DNA of 5,598 nt from Methanocellales archaeon. GTDB lineage: Archaea > Halobacteriota > UBA148 > JAUWXC01. Within the stretch, counting starts at the first letter, position 1; each line of letters begins with the position of its first letter. A program made the translations under genes and the position numbers. Where the stretch lies: assembly GCA_030616565.1 (NCBI GenBank), contig JAUWXC010000058.1:1-5598 (forward strand), given 5' to 3'. The notes beneath the pieces are model-generated. The model did not search any database. It was given only the letters and a program-made list of their open reading frames with translations, and was not told the DNA's origin. Positions 4,566 through 5,598 of the stretch are shown here, in pieces.

Positions 4566-5224
4566 GCGAAAATATACTCAGGATGATTAAACTGCCGGAT
4601 TTGGTGACGGTTGTAAACGCACTTCTGGGCTTCACAGCCATACTGATGGTGGCGCATGGAAACATATCAAGCGCTGCAGCGTTGGTCGTACTCGCAGCCG
4701 TGGCGGATGGAGTGGATGGCATTCTGGCGAGAAAAATTGAGCACTGCGCCTTCGGAATAAATCTGGATTCATTGGCAGATTTGATCTCGTTCGGGGTGGC
4801 GCCCGCCATGATGGGGTATCTATTGATGAAGGAAGTTAGCCCTTATGTGGCATCTGCCCTTTCAGCCGCGTATCTGGTCTGCGGCACCTTGAGGTTGGCC
4901 AGGTTCAACGTTTTGGCAAAAACGGATGTGTTTCTCGGGCTTCCGATTACAGCGTGTGGCATATGGGTTGCGCTATTGGTCATGGCGAGGGGTCACGCAT
5001 TGGTTCTCACAGGGTCATTTGTAATTTTGCCGATATTAATGGTCAGCGATATCGGATACAGCAAAATCAGGGATAAAAGAGTCATGATTCCGGCTGGAGT
5101 CGTGCTCATCACATCTGTAGTATCCTACGTGGCGCTCAGGGAGCTGTACTGGTGCATCATCATGGGGCTCATAGTGATGGGGTGCTACATCCTCAGTCCA
5201 TTGGCGTTGAGGAGGGGGGCATGA
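4562..5224 (+). CDS. pssA: Archaetidylserine synthase (CDP-alcohol phosphatidyltransferase)
   Basis: The 220-residue integral membrane protein transfers serine onto CDP-archaeol, releasing CMP and giving archaetidylserine, the substrate of the preceding gene's product. The CDP-alcohol phosphotransferase signature is complete: D49-x2-D52-G53-x2-A56-R57, then G65-x3-D69-x3-D73, in VADGVDGILARK and FGINLDSLADLISFG. These aspartates bind the two metals and the CDP group. The motif RLARFNV (111-117) and the following FLGLP point to the serine-using branch rather than glycerol or inositol enzymes. About six to eight transmembrane segments are visible. Translation starts in an ATGA overlap with asd and ends in an ATGA overlap with mptD. 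A weak Shine-Dalgarno sequence (GAGGT at 4553-4557) precedes the start. In archaea this product is often annotated simply as PssA although the lipid chains are isoprenoid ethers. Confidence 0.93.
   Translation: MSENILRMIKLPDLVTVVNALLGFTAILMVAHGNISSAAALVVLAAVADGVDGILARKIEHCAFGINLDSLADLISFGVAPAMMGYLLMKEVSPYVASALSAAYLVCGTLRLARFNVLAKTDVFLGLPITACGIWVALLVMARGHALVLTGSFVILPILMVSDIGYSKIRDKRVMIPAGVVLITSVVSYVALRELYWCIIMGLIVMGCYILSPLALRRGA
5209..5215 (+). promoter_or_regulatory. Shine-Dalgarno sequence of mptD
   Basis: GAGGAGG lies in the last codons of pssA, five bases before the ATG at 5221. It shows that the gene starts there and not at an in-frame ATG at 5152, which would put an unrelated 23-residue His-rich lead inside pssA. 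Confidence 0.75.
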
Positions 5225-5556
5225 CACTCGATAAAGAGCGGGCGCTATTTGAGGTTGGAATCAAGCTGGGGGCGCTGTATCACCAATATGTTGGGATGCC
5301 CATAAATCCTGATATGCTGGACGAGTTGGAGCGTGTGATCGAAAAAAGCGTTTCGCTACAGCCATATGTGAAAAACGTCAAGGTGTCGATAGACAGGGAG
5401 ATGGTGCAGAAGGGTCTCAACGAGTTTGGCTACTGCGAATTAGAGGGAAAAATGCTGGATGTCAGGGTCGAGGTGCAGTATAAATCCGCAAAGGTGGTGG
5501 GAAGGATAAAATACGATGAAGCGCGCGATTACCCGATGATGTTTGTGGAAGAATAA
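5221..5556 (+). CDS. mptD: Dihydroneopterin aldolase, archaeal MptD type
   Basis: The 111-residue protein resembles the archaeal dihydroneopterin aldolase family characterised from Methanocaldococcus (MJ1585). That enzyme cleaves 7,8-dihydroneopterin to 6-hydroxymethyl-7,8-dihydropterin and glycolaldehyde in tetrahydromethanopterin synthesis. Recognition rests on the N-terminal segment FEVGIKLGALYHQYVGMP (10-27), then LDELERVIEKSVSLQPYV (33-50) and the closing RIKYDEARDYPMMFVEE. E11, H21, Q47 and Y98 are candidate active-site residues; the spacing of the first three fits what I recall for MJ1585. It is slightly shorter than its relatives but looks complete. It is the last gene of the artA operon and overlaps the pssA stop (ATGA), with a strong Shine-Dalgarno sequence. 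Its cofactor role has no evident link to lipid anchoring. It is not homologous to bacterial FolB. Confidence 0.85.
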   Translation: MTLDKERALFEVGIKLGALYHQYVGMPINPDMLDELERVIEKSVSLQPYVKNVKVSIDREMVQKGLNEFGYCELEGKMLDVRVEVQYKSAKVVGRIKYDEARDYPMMFVEE

Positions 5557-5598
5557 GATTACATAGAGAGTTGTCAGGGAGAGCAACCCAAAATACCA
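5557..5598. other. Intergenic tail after mptD, no feature seen
   Basis: These 42 bases after the mptD stop hold no recognisable gene start, T-run terminator or promoter. A purine-rich GGGAGAG near 5578-5584 is not followed by an ATG inside the window, so nothing can be assigned. Confidence 0.5.

Noticed and set aside
4528..4809. 93-codon minus-strand open frame antisense to asd/pssA
   Set aside because: It is a compositional shadow of pssA; it has no Shine-Dalgarno sequence and no recognisable domain.
5152..5220. Longer N-terminus for mptD starting at an ATG inside pssA
   Set aside because: The extra 23 residues are His-rich and unlike the family, and a strong Shine-Dalgarno sequence points to the ATG at 5221.
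5572..5590. Possible GTTG...CAAC hairpin after mptD as a terminator
   Set aside because: The stem is only four or five base pairs and no T-run follows; archaeal termination does not rely on such hairpins.
1..5598. CRISPR array, tRNA, rRNA, insertion sequence or integrase
   Set aside because: No regularly spaced repeats, tRNA-like arms, transposase motifs or terminal inverted repeats were seen; the genes are ordinary core euryarchaeal genes.

Overview
The window looks like chromosomal DNA from a euryarchaeon, most likely a methanogen, an ANME-type methane oxidiser or an Archaeoglobus-like lineage. It encodes archaeal information-processing proteins (PCNA, the iron-sulfur primase subunit PriL, transcription factor S). 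It also has a tetrahydromethanopterin-pathway aldolase (MptD type), archaeosortase A and archaetidylserine-pathway lipid enzymes. Promoter candidates are archaeal TATA boxes. The species cannot be named from this sequence alone.

The left part (1-3122) is all on the minus strand. Read in transcription order it holds a Nudix hydrolase (3122-2703), transcription factor S (2728-2420), the sliding clamp PCNA (2340-1600), the primase large subunit PriL (1597-569), a DtxR-family metalloregulator (522-82) and the first 31 codons of feoA (94-1, running off the window). nudix and tfs overlap. pcn and priL are two bases apart. dtxR and feoA overlap, with the feoA Shine-Dalgarno sequence inside dtxR. TATA-like sequences precede pcn and dtxR, so this stretch is probably three transcription units: nudix-tfs, pcn-priL and dtxR-feoA. 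A 7-of-9-pair inverted repeat lies between the dtxR TATA box and its start codon and is a plausible autoregulatory operator.

The right part (3205-5556) is a tightly packed plus-strand operon: artA, asd (archaetidylserine decarboxylase), pssA (archaetidylserine synthase) and mptD. Every junction overlaps (TGATG, ATGA, ATGA). ArtA is a membrane transpeptidase-like protease that processes PGF-CTERM surface proteins and exchanges the C-terminal anchor for a lipid. PssA and Asd make archaetidylethanolamine, a lipid tied genetically to ArtA processing in Haloferax. The first three genes therefore form one functional unit for lipid anchoring of surface proteins. mptD belongs to C1-carrier cofactor synthesis and appears to share the transcript only.

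The two blocks diverge from an 82-bp intergenic region (3123-3204) holding an AT-rich direct repeat of about 23 bp with a 40-bp period. No tRNA, rRNA, CRISPR array, insertion sequence or other sign of mobile DNA was seen. No intergenic gap exceeds 82 bp. I found no convincing undescribed system. The best leads are the dtxR operator, the dtxR/feoA overlap and the repeats in the divergent promoter.
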